DNA of 64,000 bases from Klebsiella quasivariicola (GCF_002269255.1 NZ_CP022823.1:4092001-4156000); one strand, 5' to 3'. Positions 18,383-26,877 are shown, counted from the first letter of the stretch. The notes: generated by a model not told the origin, from the sequence alone. Numbers and translations are program-made.

Positions 18383-18428
18383 TGATTAGACTTGAGATAA
18401 ATGACAGGGGATAAGTGAGATAATTATG
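18383..18428 (+). repeat. Prophage left end with transposase-binding-like repeats
   Basis: Starts TGATTAGACTTGAGATAAATG. GAGATAAATG at 18394-18403 is repeated as CATTTATCTC near the right end (52445-52454), and related GATAAGTG and GATAATTATG follow at 18410 and 18419. These look like MuA-type binding sites. The remainder to 18543 has no gene. Confidence 0.8.
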
Positions 18429-18462
18429 GGAAGTACTGGGTCAACATGGGAAGAGACTGGAT

Positions 18463-18514
<52 letters not shown>

Positions 18515-18543
18515 CAGAACTCGCACCAGCCTGATTGCAGATA

Positions 18544-18933
18544 TTACTCCTTTTTCCCTGTATCGGCATCAGGTTCGCCATCAAACAGTTTGCCCTGCAT
18601 CCGATCCAGTTCTTCTTTTCTGACCCGCTTCACCACGCTGTAAACCCACTGTAGTGAAACACCAAATTTGCGGGCCAGTTCGTGATGGTTGCGCCCGTCA
18701 AACTCCAGGAAAATTTCCCGGTCGCGCTGGCTGACCTTCCAGACCATGCCCATCGGAAAATAGACGTTTTGCCCACCCCAGACCTGCATCATGCGGTTCG
18801 CGACGGCCTGACCAATCTGGTCGGCAACTGCGGGTTCGATATCAATAATCTCGCGGACAGTCTCAGAGGTATGCTGTGCCAGTTCCACCAACAGTTCCGG
18901 CCCTTTACTACGAAACTGATTCAGGTCGCTCAT
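18544..18933 (-). CDS. Mor/C-family transcription activator
   Basis: 129 residues from ATG 18933 (MSDLNQFRSKG). The C-terminal half, with NHHELARKFGVSLQWVYSVVKR, is the helix-turn-helix of Mor and C, the Mu activators of middle and late promoters. It is last gene of the leftward early operon, overlapping the end of gemA by four nt. Only one Mor/C copy is present, so it probably switches on the rightward late genes directly. Confidence 0.88.
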   Translation of the reverse strand: MSDLNQFRSKGPELLVELAQHTSETVREIIDIEPAVADQIGQAVANRMMQVWGGQNVYFPMGMVWKVSQRDREIFLEFDGRNHHELARKFGVSLQWVYSVVKRVRKEELDRMQGKLFDGEPDADTGKKE

Positions 18934-19358
18934 TGCTTCACTCCCGCAGCTCTGCGCTGCCACTTCTTCAGTTTCTCAATCACGCTACTTGCCTGCTCAT
19001 TGCTGAGCCAGCGTAACGCGCTGATGCCGGTTTCCCGTTTAACCCACAGCGCCAGCGCCTGCTCTGAACTGTCACGGACGATGCCTGCGGCAGCCATTTC
19101 AAGCCATAGCGCACGGATTTTCTTTGACTGCGGATGGCTGTCGAGCGGTAAGCCGGACTTGGCTTTCCCGGCAGGCTTAATGCGAAAGCCTTTCTTTTTC
19201 ATTGATTCCAGCACGCGGTTTAGTTGTGGGGTATCCATCCCTTTGGTTGAGGCTTTGCCGGTCAGCCCCTGTAGCATCTGGCGGTAGGTGTCCTCATCCA
19301 TCTGGAGGTCGCTGCGGGCAATATGAATGAGTTGAATAAGACGCTGCTTAGTCATCAT
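18930..19358 (-). CDS. GemA-like regulatory protein (Mu gp16 family, DUF1018)
   Basis: 142 residues, start at 19358 placed by AAGGAG just upstream. The body (LIQLIHIARSDLQMDEDTYRQML, TGKASTKGMDTPQL) is that of the GemA/gp16 family found in Mu-like phages; Mu GemA alters host gene expression and DNA topology. Start overlaps the previous membrane-protein gene, and the end overlaps the Mor gene. Confidence 0.85.
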   Translation of the reverse strand: MMTKQRLIQLIHIARSDLQMDEDTYRQMLQGLTGKASTKGMDTPQLNRVLESMKKKGFRIKPAGKAKSGLPLDSHPQSKKIRALWLEMAAAGIVRDSSEQALALWVKRETGISALRWLSNEQASSVIEKLKKWQRRAAGVKQ

Positions 19359-19563
19359 TGCCACTCCTTTTACCTGCGCCACCGATATAGTCGACATATA
19401 AAGGAAGCGCGACAGGCCAGCACAGGAACATAACGGCCCAACTGATCCAGTGTCCGGTACCGCTGTAACGTGAGTAAAACCCTGAACGGCGGTGCAGTTC
19501 AGCAGTACACCACCCCACGAGACCATACCAGAACAAGGCACATACAATTGATTCAGCCATCAT
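19348..19563 (-). CDS. Small phage membrane protein, unknown function
   Basis: 71 residues with two hydrophobic segments (around residues 3-20 and 38-60, HWISWAVMFLCWPVALPLYV). Tandem ATG codons at 19563 and 19560 overlap the upstream DUF2786 stop. It is embedded in the early operon. I do not recognise a family. Confidence 0.6.
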   Translation of the reverse strand: MMAESIVCALFWYGLVGWCTAELHRRSGFYSRYSGTGHWISWAVMFLCWPVALPLYVDYIGGAGKRSGNDD

Positions 19564-20249
19564 AAGCCACTCCCCAGCTTCCGCTGTTCCTGCCCGCTGA
19601 CAGGCTGATGTAGACGGACGTTTTCTCCCTCTCTGTAACCGATGTGGCGGGACATGTCCGCGTCACGGGATTTACCGGCTTTGCGGCCAGAGGTTGTTCC
19701 TGAATCAGGGTATTTTTGTTCAAGCCAGAGGTTTGCCAGCTCCCGTTCTTCGCGGGACATAGCAAATAAATGAACCTCGCTACGCACGGCCAGAACCCAC
19801 CCTTCGGCAAATTTGTCACCACGGCTGGTCTTGGTCGTGTTTTTGATTCTTTTATTCTGCTGTCGAATATAGTTTTTACGGGCCATGATTAACTGTCTGG
19901 CCAGTACCTCCCATGTATATGAGGCCAGTTCAACCCGGTCTTTATTACCGTAAAAGCCAACGCCGGGTTTAAAGCCGGAGTGAATAATAGACTTAACGCC
20001 AAATGCCACCTGGATAATATCCAGCAGACCCAGCATATAACGCGGCGGATTAACGCTACCTGCAGCCCAGTAGTTACTGACGCTTTCATCAATATCACTG
20101 AGTGCGAGGTCAGCCTGGGTGATGTTATAGGCCTGCATCAGTTTCTGGGCGCGTTGCAGTGCCAGTGCCGCTTCATGGGGGTTATCGGATTTAGCCAGCG
20201 CAAGTAGCTTTTTTAACTTCTCCAGCAGCTTTTCATTATTCTGCGGCAT
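19560..20249 (-). CDS. DUF2786 domain phage protein
   Basis: 229 residues. The N-terminus (KLLEKLKKLLALAKSDNPHEAALALQRAQKLMQ) matches DUF2786, common in phage early regions, followed by a basic C-terminal half. A nucleic-acid role is sometimes suggested but function is unknown. It overlaps both neighbours by a few bases, so it belongs to the early operon. Confidence 0.75.
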   Translation of the reverse strand: MPQNNEKLLEKLKKLLALAKSDNPHEAALALQRAQKLMQAYNITQADLALSDIDESVSNYWAAGSVNPPRYMLGLLDIIQVAFGVKSIIHSGFKPGVGFYGNKDRVELASYTWEVLARQLIMARKNYIRQQNKRIKNTTKTSRGDKFAEGWVLAVRSEVHLFAMSREERELANLWLEQKYPDSGTTSGRKAGKSRDADMSRHIGYREGENVRLHQPVSGQEQRKLGSGL

Positions 20250-20532
20250 AAGTCACCCCCAGGCGTTCGGCAAGGCGTTCCAGCTTTTTCTGCTTATGAA
20301 AATCAATCATCAGGCCCATCCCGTTTAGGCGGAACTGTTCAATCATGATTTCAACGTCAGCCAGTTCGCCTGCCAGATCAACTTCATTGCCCAGTCCGTT
20401 CATGTTGCGGGCAGCAGCAGCGGCCAGTTCGGCAGCTTCTTCCATCAGCTTCAGAGCCTGAGCTTCTGGGCCGAAGGTTTTGAGGGCCAGATTGTAGATC
20501 GTCGAACGGTTATATAATTTCATGCCTTTCAT
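20236..20532 (-). CDS. Small MazG-like nucleotide pyrophosphohydrolase-type protein
   Basis: 98 residues. EEAAELAAAAAR and ELADVEIMIEQF resemble the EExxE and ExxD metal-binding motifs of the MazG/dUTPase helical family. Phage MazG-like proteins trim nucleotides or ppGpp. Start ATG at 20532; a second ATG lies at 20523. Overlaps the following DUF2786 gene. Confidence 0.6.
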   Translation of the reverse strand: MKGMKLYNRSTIYNLALKTFGPEAQALKLMEEAAELAAAAARNMNGLGNEVDLAGELADVEIMIEQFRLNGMGLMIDFHKQKKLERLAERLGVTYAAE

Positions 20533-20547
20533 CTTATCTTCCCCAAA

Positions 20548-20703
20548 TCAATGGCGTGATACGCCGATAACTTTCACGTGGCCGTCCTCAGTAATTTCCA
20601 GCTCGTACAGCGGCGGCATTTTTCTCAGGTGGTCACTGGTGGCGTGAAGAACGTAAATAGCCTGATCTAGGCCATTTGTTGCTACGATGGCGTGTGAAGC
20701 CAT
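20548..20703 (-). CDS. Very small phage protein, 51 residues, unknown
   Basis: Open frame MASHAIVATNGLDQAIYVLH... ending GVSRH, in the early operon with small gaps on each side. The acidic C-terminal part (YELEITEDGHVKVIGV) reads like a real beta-rich peptide. The ribosome site is weak (GGCAGGT at some distance). No family is recognised. Confidence 0.45.
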   Translation of the reverse strand: MASHAIVATNGLDQAIYVLHATSDHLRKMPPLYELEITEDGHVKVIGVSRH

Positions 20704-20717
20704 GCTGATTAATTTGA

Positions 20718-20819
20718 TTAATACCTGCCGATATGGTTGGGATTTTCACAACCACATTCACTGATATATTCCGCGACAATTTCACGGGTCCGTTTTTCGG
20801 CTTCTTTTGCAGTAATCAT
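20718..20819 (-). CDS. Very small phage protein, 33 residues, unknown
   Basis: MITAKEAEKRTREIVAEYIS followed by a cysteine-containing tail (ECGCENPNH). Its ATG overlaps the stop of the zinc-ribbon gene (ATGA), a sign of coupled translation. Too short for family assignment. Confidence 0.45.
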   Translation of the reverse strand: MITAKEAEKRTREIVAEYISECGCENPNHIGRY

Positions 20820-21004
20820 TTCTTTGCCTCACAAGGGATGAATTCCATGGCCGGGACTTCGGTGTAGTAATGCTGGCTACAGTGTGGGCATACCAGCGTG
20901 ATGAGGACGGCTGGTACGCGGTACTTACCGGAGGAAATGACGCTGGCGTCGCTGAACTTCAGGGTGGTGATACCTTTCTGGCAGTTGATACATTTGATGG
21001 ACAT
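20816..21004 (-). CDS. Small zinc-ribbon phage protein
   Basis: 62 residues with two cysteine pairs, CINC near the start and CPHC near residue 40, the pattern of a zinc ribbon. An AAGGAA ribosome site precedes ATG 21004. It is in the early operon; a DNA- or RNA-binding role is an inference. Confidence 0.6.
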   Translation of the reverse strand: MSIKCINCQKGITTLKFSDASVISSGKYRVPAVLITLVCPHCSQHYYTEVPAMEFIPCEAKK

Positions 21005-21082
21005 GATTTATTCCTTAATGCTGTTTTCGGCGTGCAGAAGCCCACGGCACTGACGCCGAAATAAAAAGAAATTGAATTAAAA

Positions 21083-21694
21083 TTAAATGGCAGCGATATC
21101 TAACGGAATATTAATTAGCTTCCCGTGTTTATCTTTCTCCCGGAAATTAATATAGGTTTTGGACATTGCCACCTGCAGTGATTCCGATATGGCCTCCATT
21201 GCCCGGTTCCAGCGCTCGTCCTGAATCTTGACGCGGCGCAGGGAAAGAATACGTCCGGTATTAAGCTGGCCCTCTTTGTCCACCTGAAAAGCATCGCTGA
21301 TGATGGCCCGCAGGTTGGCGTTCGCGCCTTCCGACCACTCGGTGACGCACTCGTCTATCAGGTCTTTGGCAATCTGCAGCTCTGGCCCGAAGGTCAGGGT
21401 TTCCTGCACGCGGATGGTGATCTGCTGAGCACCGTCGAAGCTGCTGAAGGTCACGTTGCCTTTGGCACCGCCACGCGTTCTGCCGTACTTCTCGGCCACA
21501 AGGTCAAGCCAGGCATAGCACTCGTCAAAGGCACGACGCTTGAAGTCACTGAGTTCATCGCGTTTAACCTTCGCGGCGACAACCTGTTCTTTAACGAAAG
21601 AGTCCATCGCAAGGTCATAGTCAGACACCTGGTCAACCGGCACCAGACGCCCCTTGCGGTCTTTCATGTAGTTTTCTTTATTTACTTCGCTCAT
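21083..21694 (-). CDS. DUF3164 phage protein
   Basis: 203 residues (MSEVNKENYMKDRKGRLVP), with the repeated features of DUF3164, a family conserved in Mu-like phages beside the transposition genes; function unknown. Charged and helical, with no membrane segments. It follows the 89-residue gene by 17 nt. Confidence 0.78.
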   Translation of the reverse strand: MSEVNKENYMKDRKGRLVPVDQVSDYDLAMDSFVKEQVVAAKVKRDELSDFKRRAFDECYAWLDLVAEKYGRTRGGAKGNVTFSSFDGAQQITIRVQETLTFGPELQIAKDLIDECVTEWSEGANANLRAIISDAFQVDKEGQLNTGRILSLRRVKIQDERWNRAMEAISESLQVAMSKTYINFREKDKHGKLINIPLDIAAI

Positions 21695-21711
21695 CTCTGT
21701 TCACCTTATGG

Positions 21712-21981
21712 TTAATGTAACGACTCTGACCAGGTAATACGGCAGCCATGCAACTCAAAGACGCCCTGACGGAAGCGCCCTGAGCCGTCATGGCCAACAT
21801 GGGTATAACTCGCTTTGCCCTGCTCCAGCAGGCGGGCACAGTGCCCGTTGCGGGCGATACGGATAACCGGCTTACTGCCAGCAATCATGACGCTCTGCAC
21901 GGTAGTGTTCATGGCGTTGAGCGCCATAATGGCGGACTGCACCTTGTTCATCTGCTGGTTGATATCGGCGATGGATTTCAT
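21712..21981 (-). CDS. Hypothetical early phage protein (89 residues)
   Basis: Begins MKSIADINQQMNKVQSAIMALNAM, a helical segment, then a basic beta-like part (VIRIARNGHCARLL). It starts three nt after the MuB homologue, so it is cotranscribed with it. No family recognised. Confidence 0.6.
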   Translation of the reverse strand: MKSIADINQQMNKVQSAIMALNAMNTTVQSVMIAGSKPVIRIARNGHCARLLEQGKASYTHVGHDGSGRFRQGVFELHGCRITWSESLH

Positions 21982-21983
21982 GA

Positions 21984-23150
21984 TTAAACTCCTTTGACGA
22001 CGTCGGCGTTGACCTGCGGAACCCCGATTTCAGCAGCCAGATTCATGGCGGCTATCACCAGGTTACTGACGGCCAGCGGATACAGCAGGCTGACCATGCT
22101 TTTACGGCTACCACCCAGATTGCTCAGACGGGCGCGGATGGCTTCCACTGCGCTGGCGTCCATGATGTCGGCCAGCTGCTTACCGGCACGTTGCAGTTTG
22201 AACGTCAGAAACTCTTCGAGGCTGTTGTCCAGCGGCAGCAATTCAACCACCTCGCAGCGCTGGACGACCTCACGGACTTCCATGTTGCGTTCGGACAGTT
22301 TGTCCGCCAGTTCAGGCTGGCCAATCAGCACGATGGACAGCAGTTTTTTGAAGCCGGACTCCAGTTCGAAGAAGCGTTTAAGGTGCTTCAGCGTCGGAAT
22401 GGGAAGGCTGTGGGCCTCCTCAATCACCAGAACGTGGCTGAAACCCGCCTGACTGCTGTCCTTCAGGACGCGGTGCAACTGGCGGAAGCGGGCGTCCTGG
22501 CTGCGTTTGATACTCTCCAGCGGCGCGATGGTGCTGATGATGGCCTCGGCGATAGCTGCCGCCTTCAGGGTTTTGCCCTTCACGTCGTTGTCTTCCATGG
22601 CGATGATGTATGGCTCAATTACAATCACCGGCGCGTTCTCGCGGTTGACGCGTTCAATCAGGTCGCGGCGCAGCGTGGATTTACCCGCACCGGACTCGCC
22701 GATAACCGCCAGAAAGCCACCATGGCGGGCGGTCTGGAACAGCGCCTCACGCACGTAGCGGATATCCGGCGTGGTGAACACATCGTCCGCGCCCTGCATG
22801 GCTTCATCGGCGAACGGATCACGGAAAAGGCCAAACGCTTTTTTGGTTGCTGGAAATAACACCTGCTTTTTGAGTAACATGTTCTCTTCCTCACTGAGGT
22901 TGGTTTTATCGGTAGTACCCGCTGTACGGGGCGTGACAGCGCCCTGTGCAGCATCAAAACTTTTCGCTGTATCAATCCCCTTACTTTCCAGATACAACGC
23001 CAGACGCTGGCGTACCTCTTCGGGGCTGGTGCGTGGCCACTCGTTATGGTTCACAATCTGGGCCAGCGTGGCCTCGGAAACGGCGACGGCTCTTGCCACC
23101 ACCGCCTGCGGGATGCGGGCCTCTTTCAGTTGTTGCTTCAGTACCAGCAT
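21984..23150 (-). CDS. MuB-like transposition ATPase
   Basis: 388 residues. An N-terminal helix-turn-helix (KEARIPQAVVARAVAVSEATLAQI) is followed by an AAA+ ATPase with Walker A GESGAGKST at 151-159 and Walker B HVLVIEEAH. MuB binds target DNA, delivers it to MuA and gives target immunity. The gene directly follows muA on the minus strand (10-nt gap). Confidence 0.93.
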   Translation of the reverse strand: MLVLKQQLKEARIPQAVVARAVAVSEATLAQIVNHNEWPRTSPEEVRQRLALYLESKGIDTAKSFDAAQGAVTPRTAGTTDKTNLSEEENMLLKKQVLFPATKKAFGLFRDPFADEAMQGADDVFTTPDIRYVREALFQTARHGGFLAVIGESGAGKSTLRRDLIERVNRENAPVIVIEPYIIAMEDNDVKGKTLKAAAIAEAIISTIAPLESIKRSQDARFRQLHRVLKDSSQAGFSHVLVIEEAHSLPIPTLKHLKRFFELESGFKKLLSIVLIGQPELADKLSERNMEVREVVQRCEVVELLPLDNSLEEFLTFKLQRAGKQLADIMDASAVEAIRARLSNLGGSRKSMVSLLYPLAVSNLVIAAMNLAAEIGVPQVNADVVKGV

Positions 23151-23160
23151 GCCTTCCTCC

Positions 23161-24930
23161 TCAGTTACCGTTAACGATGCTGATAACGCTGTTGCGGGCC
23201 GGAGTGGTCAGGGTAACCATCACCTCATCCAGCGCGGCTTCAGGTACGCCATCCGGGTACTGCGCCGTTAACTGGCGGTAATGTTCCGGCGTCCAGATAT
23301 GGCCGTTAGCGCCAAACTTCTCGCGCAGGGCTTTCGCCGCCTCCACATGGGTCAGCGGACGCTGCTCAATACGCGGCCCGCGCACGTCTGAAGCCTGACC
23401 GCGCTTCGGCATATAGGCAGGAAGCGTGGTGTCGTCGATATGTTTGTACGGGTCAAGTCGCCCGCCGAACGGCAGCGCCTTCGCCTTGCGTGCAGCAGCT
23501 GCATCGGTGGCGTTATCGGTGCCCGTAACCAGCTCTTCGATTTCTTTTGCCGCCGTCTGCGCCGGGGTCTCCGGCAGGGCTTTGTAGTTTTCGCCAAATA
23601 CCGCCGCGCTTTCGGCAAAGCCGAACTCGTTCTTTCTGACCTCCTCGACCAGGAAGAACGTCTCGTGACCGTCCTCACCGGTCAGCACCACCTGCGCCAC
23701 ATCGCTGCGCCACGGGTTACGGGTAATCATCAGTTTTTCGCCGACCAGTACGCCCGGTACCGTCGAAACGTCAAACTCATTGCCCCGGAACGAGACGCGC
23801 AGTTTTGGTGTGACCTTACGGAGTTCCGGTGCGGCCACCGCCAGTTCGCGGCAAACCTCAACGGATGGCGCTTTTTTCAGCTGGTCAGCAGTAATCTTCA
23901 GCCAGATATCCGTGCGGGTTTTACCGTGGCGGCTGTGGACCGCCGTGGCGTTAAAGTGGCTGCGCCATTTCACCGCCAGCGCGTTCAGTTCGTCCAGGCT
24001 ATGAACCGGCTGGAATTTGAGACCCGGCTCCAGTTTACGTTCGATAATGTCACGGGCCTTTTCCACCTGCCCGGTGGCGCGGGCGTTATGCGGCTTGTGC
24101 GCTATCAGATTGATGCCCAGCGAGCGGCACATGTTTTTCGTCATGCCAGCGGTGTTCGCCGAACCGGGATCAAGGTAGAGTATTTTCGGCACGCCGTGCA
24201 GCACGTCCGCGCCGCCGCGCTCCTGCATGGCGTTGATAAGCACAGAACAGAGGTTCTCACCAGATTCCGCACCCATCACGTACTCAACGTAAATCCAGCC
24301 GCTGGTATGGTCGGTAATCTCGTAACTCCACACGCGGTCACTGGCGATGCGGGCGATGTTGGCAGGCTTGTTCTTGTAGAACTTCGAGCTGTCCATCACC
24401 TGCAACCCTTTATGGCCGTTGCTCAGGTAGTAAAGCGTACAAAGTGAGGCATCAATCTCCCAGACGTGATTGGGATGCAGGCTGGCCATCTCGGACGACG
24501 GGGCCGGTGCGTCAAGCTGTTCCGGGTGCAGACCATAGTTCCGCAGGGCGCGGCTGATGGTGTCCTCGGACAGCGGGAAAAACTCGCCTGTGGCCTCGTC
24601 CGTTCTGCCAGCAGTGATAAAGCCGTTTGACCGCAGGGTCTCCACCGCATCCGCGATGGAATACAGGCGCTTACCGTTCTTACGGGTGGCCTCGCGCAGC
24701 GTGGCAGATATCAGCGCGGCTTCGTCGCGGCTCAGGGCACTGCGCCCGGCATCGGCGCGTTTTTTACGTTTGTCAGTCACTGATACCTCCTTCAGCTTGC
24801 GCAGCAGGGTGGCGCGGGAAATGCCCAGTTCGGCGCAGGCGGCATCATATATCGCACCACGCTTACCATGCCCCGCGTCACGTGCCGCGCGGGCAACATA
24901 AACCAGTCGTTCAGTCAGGGCGGCACTCAT
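23161..24930 (-). CDS. MuA-like DDE transposase
   Basis: 589 residues. An N-terminal DNA-binding region precedes an integrase-core catalytic domain: D160 in VWEIDASLC, D254 in LYLDPGSANT and E290 in GQVEKARD fit the DDE triad. A C-terminal mu-transposase domain follows (LRVSFRGNEFDVS). It cuts and joins the phage ends for integration and replicative transposition. Shorter than Mu A (663), matching the BcepMu-type group. It is followed by the MuB homologue. Confidence 0.94.
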   Translation of the reverse strand: MSAALTERLVYVARAARDAGHGKRGAIYDAACAELGISRATLLRKLKEVSVTDKRKKRADAGRSALSRDEAALISATLREATRKNGKRLYSIADAVETLRSNGFITAGRTDEATGEFFPLSEDTISRALRNYGLHPEQLDAPAPSSEMASLHPNHVWEIDASLCTLYYLSNGHKGLQVMDSSKFYKNKPANIARIASDRVWSYEITDHTSGWIYVEYVMGAESGENLCSVLINAMQERGGADVLHGVPKILYLDPGSANTAGMTKNMCRSLGINLIAHKPHNARATGQVEKARDIIERKLEPGLKFQPVHSLDELNALAVKWRSHFNATAVHSRHGKTRTDIWLKITADQLKKAPSVEVCRELAVAAPELRKVTPKLRVSFRGNEFDVSTVPGVLVGEKLMITRNPWRSDVAQVVLTGEDGHETFFLVEEVRKNEFGFAESAAVFGENYKALPETPAQTAAKEIEELVTGTDNATDAAAARKAKALPFGGRLDPYKHIDDTTLPAYMPKRGQASDVRGPRIEQRPLTHVEAAKALREKFGANGHIWTPEHYRQLTAQYPDGVPEAALDEVMVTLTTPARNSVISIVNGN

Positions 24931-24933
24931 GGG

Positions 24934-25842
24934 TTATGCCTCCTGCCCGTTAATCTCTGGCGTCGGGTCAGTCAGCCATGAAGGGGCGGCGTTGCCTGTC
25001 GGCTCGTCCGGCAGGTCAAATGTGGAGCGCAGGCTACGCGCGGTGCTTTCCAACTGGCAGACCAGACCGGCCATAAAGTCTCTGGGGGTATCAATCATAT
25101 TTTCAGCACAGTATGCGCACAGGGTCTCAAAGGCGCTGGACAGTCGAACGGCGATGGCAGATTCCGCCTCAACCGCTAACGCTGTAACTTCCGCACGCAG
25201 CTTCTTCACCTCTTCGTCAGGCTTGGGCGGTTGGATACGGGATTTCTTCTCCAGTTTTGTGGAGAGCGAGTCGATTTTTTCGTTTTTGTCGGCAAGCACG
25301 CGCTGTTGTGCTGCGTTGGTTTCACGCGCTTCGCGTAGGGCCGCTTTCAGTTCGCGGCTTGTCATGCGATCAATATCATCGAGGCTCATACCAGCAATCG
25401 TGCCGCCATCGGCTAATTCGACGAGGTCTTCGTCATCTTCCGTCATCAACTCAAACAGCTTTGTTTTACCCAAAAGCGCAAGCGCTTGCGCTTTTGGTTC
25501 AAGCTTGGGAGACAAATATTTGAGGGATGCTTGCATCATCACCTGCGCGGTACGTTTGGATAGGGACAACTGAGACTCAACGATGTCGATGAAGTCACCA
25601 TGTGGTTCATTTTCTTTGAGAATTACCAGTCGTTTACCCGCCTCCAGCATGGCTTCAGCACTCTGAGCCATATAAAAACGTGTTTCATGGACAATACGAT
25701 CACGTTCATACGGCAGGCCATCACCAAACTGCTGCATGATTTCGAGGCGATGTTCGGACATAGCATTAAGACTGACACTGAGACCATCGGTCAGCGGTGC
25801 ATCTTCCACTAGTTCAACTGGTTGTGATTTTGTGCGTCCCAT
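24934..25842 (-). CDS. DUF3102 phage protein
   Basis: 302 residues. The N-terminal part (AMLEAGKRLVILKENEPHGDF, SKRTAQVMMQAS) is DUF3102-like, seen in phage early regions and in plasmid ParB-like contexts. A coiled-coil-prone middle (EARETNAAQQRVLADKNEKIDSL) follows. Three nt separate it from muA. The coding sequence contains a perfect 28-bp palindrome at 25470-25497. Confidence 0.72.
   Translation of the reverse strand: MGRTKSQPVELVEDAPLTDGLSVSLNAMSEHRLEIMQQFGDGLPYERDRIVHETRFYMAQSAEAMLEAGKRLVILKENEPHGDFIDIVESQLSLSKRTAQVMMQASLKYLSPKLEPKAQALALLGKTKLFELMTEDDEDLVELADGGTIAGMSLDDIDRMTSRELKAALREARETNAAQQRVLADKNEKIDSLSTKLEKKSRIQPPKPDEEVKKLRAEVTALAVEAESAIAVRLSSAFETLCAYCAENMIDTPRDFMAGLVCQLESTARSLRSTFDLPDEPTGNAAPSWLTDPTPEINGQEA
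25470..25497. repeat. Perfect 28-bp palindrome inside the DUF3102 gene
   Basis: Both halves, CCAAAAGCGCAAGC and GCTTGCGCTTTTGG, are exact complements with no loop. It encodes part of EPKAQALALLGK. It could be a protein-binding site or a cruciform. Confidence 0.85.
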
Positions 25843-25851
25843 TTCAACTCC

Positions 25852-26157
25852 TTAGCGACTACCAGCCATAACACGCTGGTTAATTTCATTGATACGATCC
25901 TGCGCCCGCGCCATTTCGGTACTGTGCGCCATGGCGATTTGTAAGAGCTGGACTCCTGGGGCAAAACGCCCGTTATCCAGTTTCAGGGCCAGTCCTTCTT
26001 CGATAAGGGTATTGAGCGCCCGATTGATATTCGCCGGGGACTCGCCCAGAGCTGACGCCAGCTCGCCGTTAGAAACACCGTTCAGAGCGTGACCGCGTAA
26101 AGCCTTAAGGACACGCAAAATACGGGTACCTGAGCTTGATGTATTTGGTTTACTCAT
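25852..26157 (-). CDS. Winged-helix DNA-binding phage protein (IclR/MarR-like)
   Basis: 101 residues. LRVLKALRGHALNGVSNGELASALGESPANINRALNTL forms a winged helix-turn-helix. It lies between the BcepMu gp16-type gene and DUF3102, overlapping the former, so it probably acts in the early switch. Confidence 0.72.
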   Translation of the reverse strand: MSKPNTSSSGTRILRVLKALRGHALNGVSNGELASALGESPANINRALNTLIEEGLALKLDNGRFAPGVQLLQIAMAHSTEMARAQDRINEINQRVMAGSR

Positions 26158-26384
26158 GACGCCTCCTTGAGGATGCCGGGGGTAACTTCTTTGCCTATTG
26201 CGACCGAAAGGTCTCGCAAAATCCGATAAGTCAAACGACCGCGTGGAAGTTCGCTTTTGCCTGCCCAGCGGCTGACAGCCTGGGTGACTGTTCGTGGCTC
26301 ATAGCCCGCGTTAAGCGCGAACTGGCGCAAGCTACTGCCTCTTTCAACCAGCCGTGCCCGAACTTGTTGTTTGTTCATATGCAC
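26154..26384 (-). CDS. BcepMu gp16-family DNA-binding protein (Ner-like position)
   Basis: 76 residues from GTG 26384 (AGGA at proper distance) or 74 from ATG 26378. The stretch SSLRQFALNAGYEPRTVTQAVSRWAG, then RLTYRILRDLS, fits the BcepMu gp16 family of small helix-turn-helix proteins. As first leftward gene opposite the repressor, it holds the place of Mu Ner, which damps early transcription. Confidence 0.75.
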   Translation of the reverse strand: MHMNKQQVRARLVERGSSLRQFALNAGYEPRTVTQAVSRWAGKSELPRGRLTYRILRDLSVAIGKEVTPGILKEAS

Positions 26385-26394
26385 CGTGTTCCTG

Positions 26395-26437
26395 TTGGGT
26401 TATGATGTACTCTATTGGGTCTATTGTACGCACCCAA
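26395..26437. promoter_or_regulatory. Operator repeats in the early/repressor switch region
   Basis: TTGGGT occurs at 26395-26400 and 26415-26420, exactly 20 bp apart, each followed closely by GTAC, and an inverted copy ACCCAA lies at 26432-26437. They sit between divergent regulator genes, where operators for the repressor and the early promoter are expected. Confidence 0.6.
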
Positions 26438-26466
26438 ACGGGTATGTCAAATTGAGATATGTTCAA

Positions 26467-26877
26467 ATGAGTATAAAAGAGAGATTGCGCGAAGCGATGG
26501 ATGCTAAGGGTCTGACAATTAAGGCATTGTCAGACTTGTCAAAAATTCCATATCGCTCACTTCAAAACTATCTGCGTGGAGAGAGAGAACCTAATGCAGA
26601 GGCTCTTGTTGCGCTAAGCACCCATTTGAACATATCAATAGATTGGCTACTTACTGGTAAAGGGGAAGCTGTTGGGGTAGAGAAAGCACAGCCAGCTAAT
26701 CAGGAGCAGCATTTCAACCAGTCTGATCTGAAGTTATTGGAGCTGCTCAACCAACTGGAGCCAGAGGTGCGAAAAGAGTTGCTGCGAGGCGCTGAGGAAA
26801 AACAGCGAATGATTGATATGGAAAAACAGCTTAAGGAGCTGTCCGCAGCGTTCGAAAGATTAAAAAATACGGGTTAA
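26467..26877 (+). CDS. Phage repressor-like helix-turn-helix protein
   Basis: 136 residues from ATG 26467. The N-terminal XRE-type domain (IKERLREAMDAKGLTIKALSDLSKIPYRSLQNYLRGE) is followed by a helical C-terminal region (EVRKELLRGAEEKQRMIDMEKQLKEL) likely used for oligomerisation. No LexA-type protease domain is present, so it is not obviously SOS-cleavable. Divergent from the early operon, it is the probable lysogeny repressor. Codon use is more AT-rich than the structural genes. Confidence 0.82.
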   Translation: MSIKERLREAMDAKGLTIKALSDLSKIPYRSLQNYLRGEREPNAEALVALSTHLNISIDWLLTGKGEAVGVEKAQPANQEQHFNQSDLKLLELLNQLEPEVRKELLRGAEEKQRMIDMEKQLKELSAAFERLKNTG

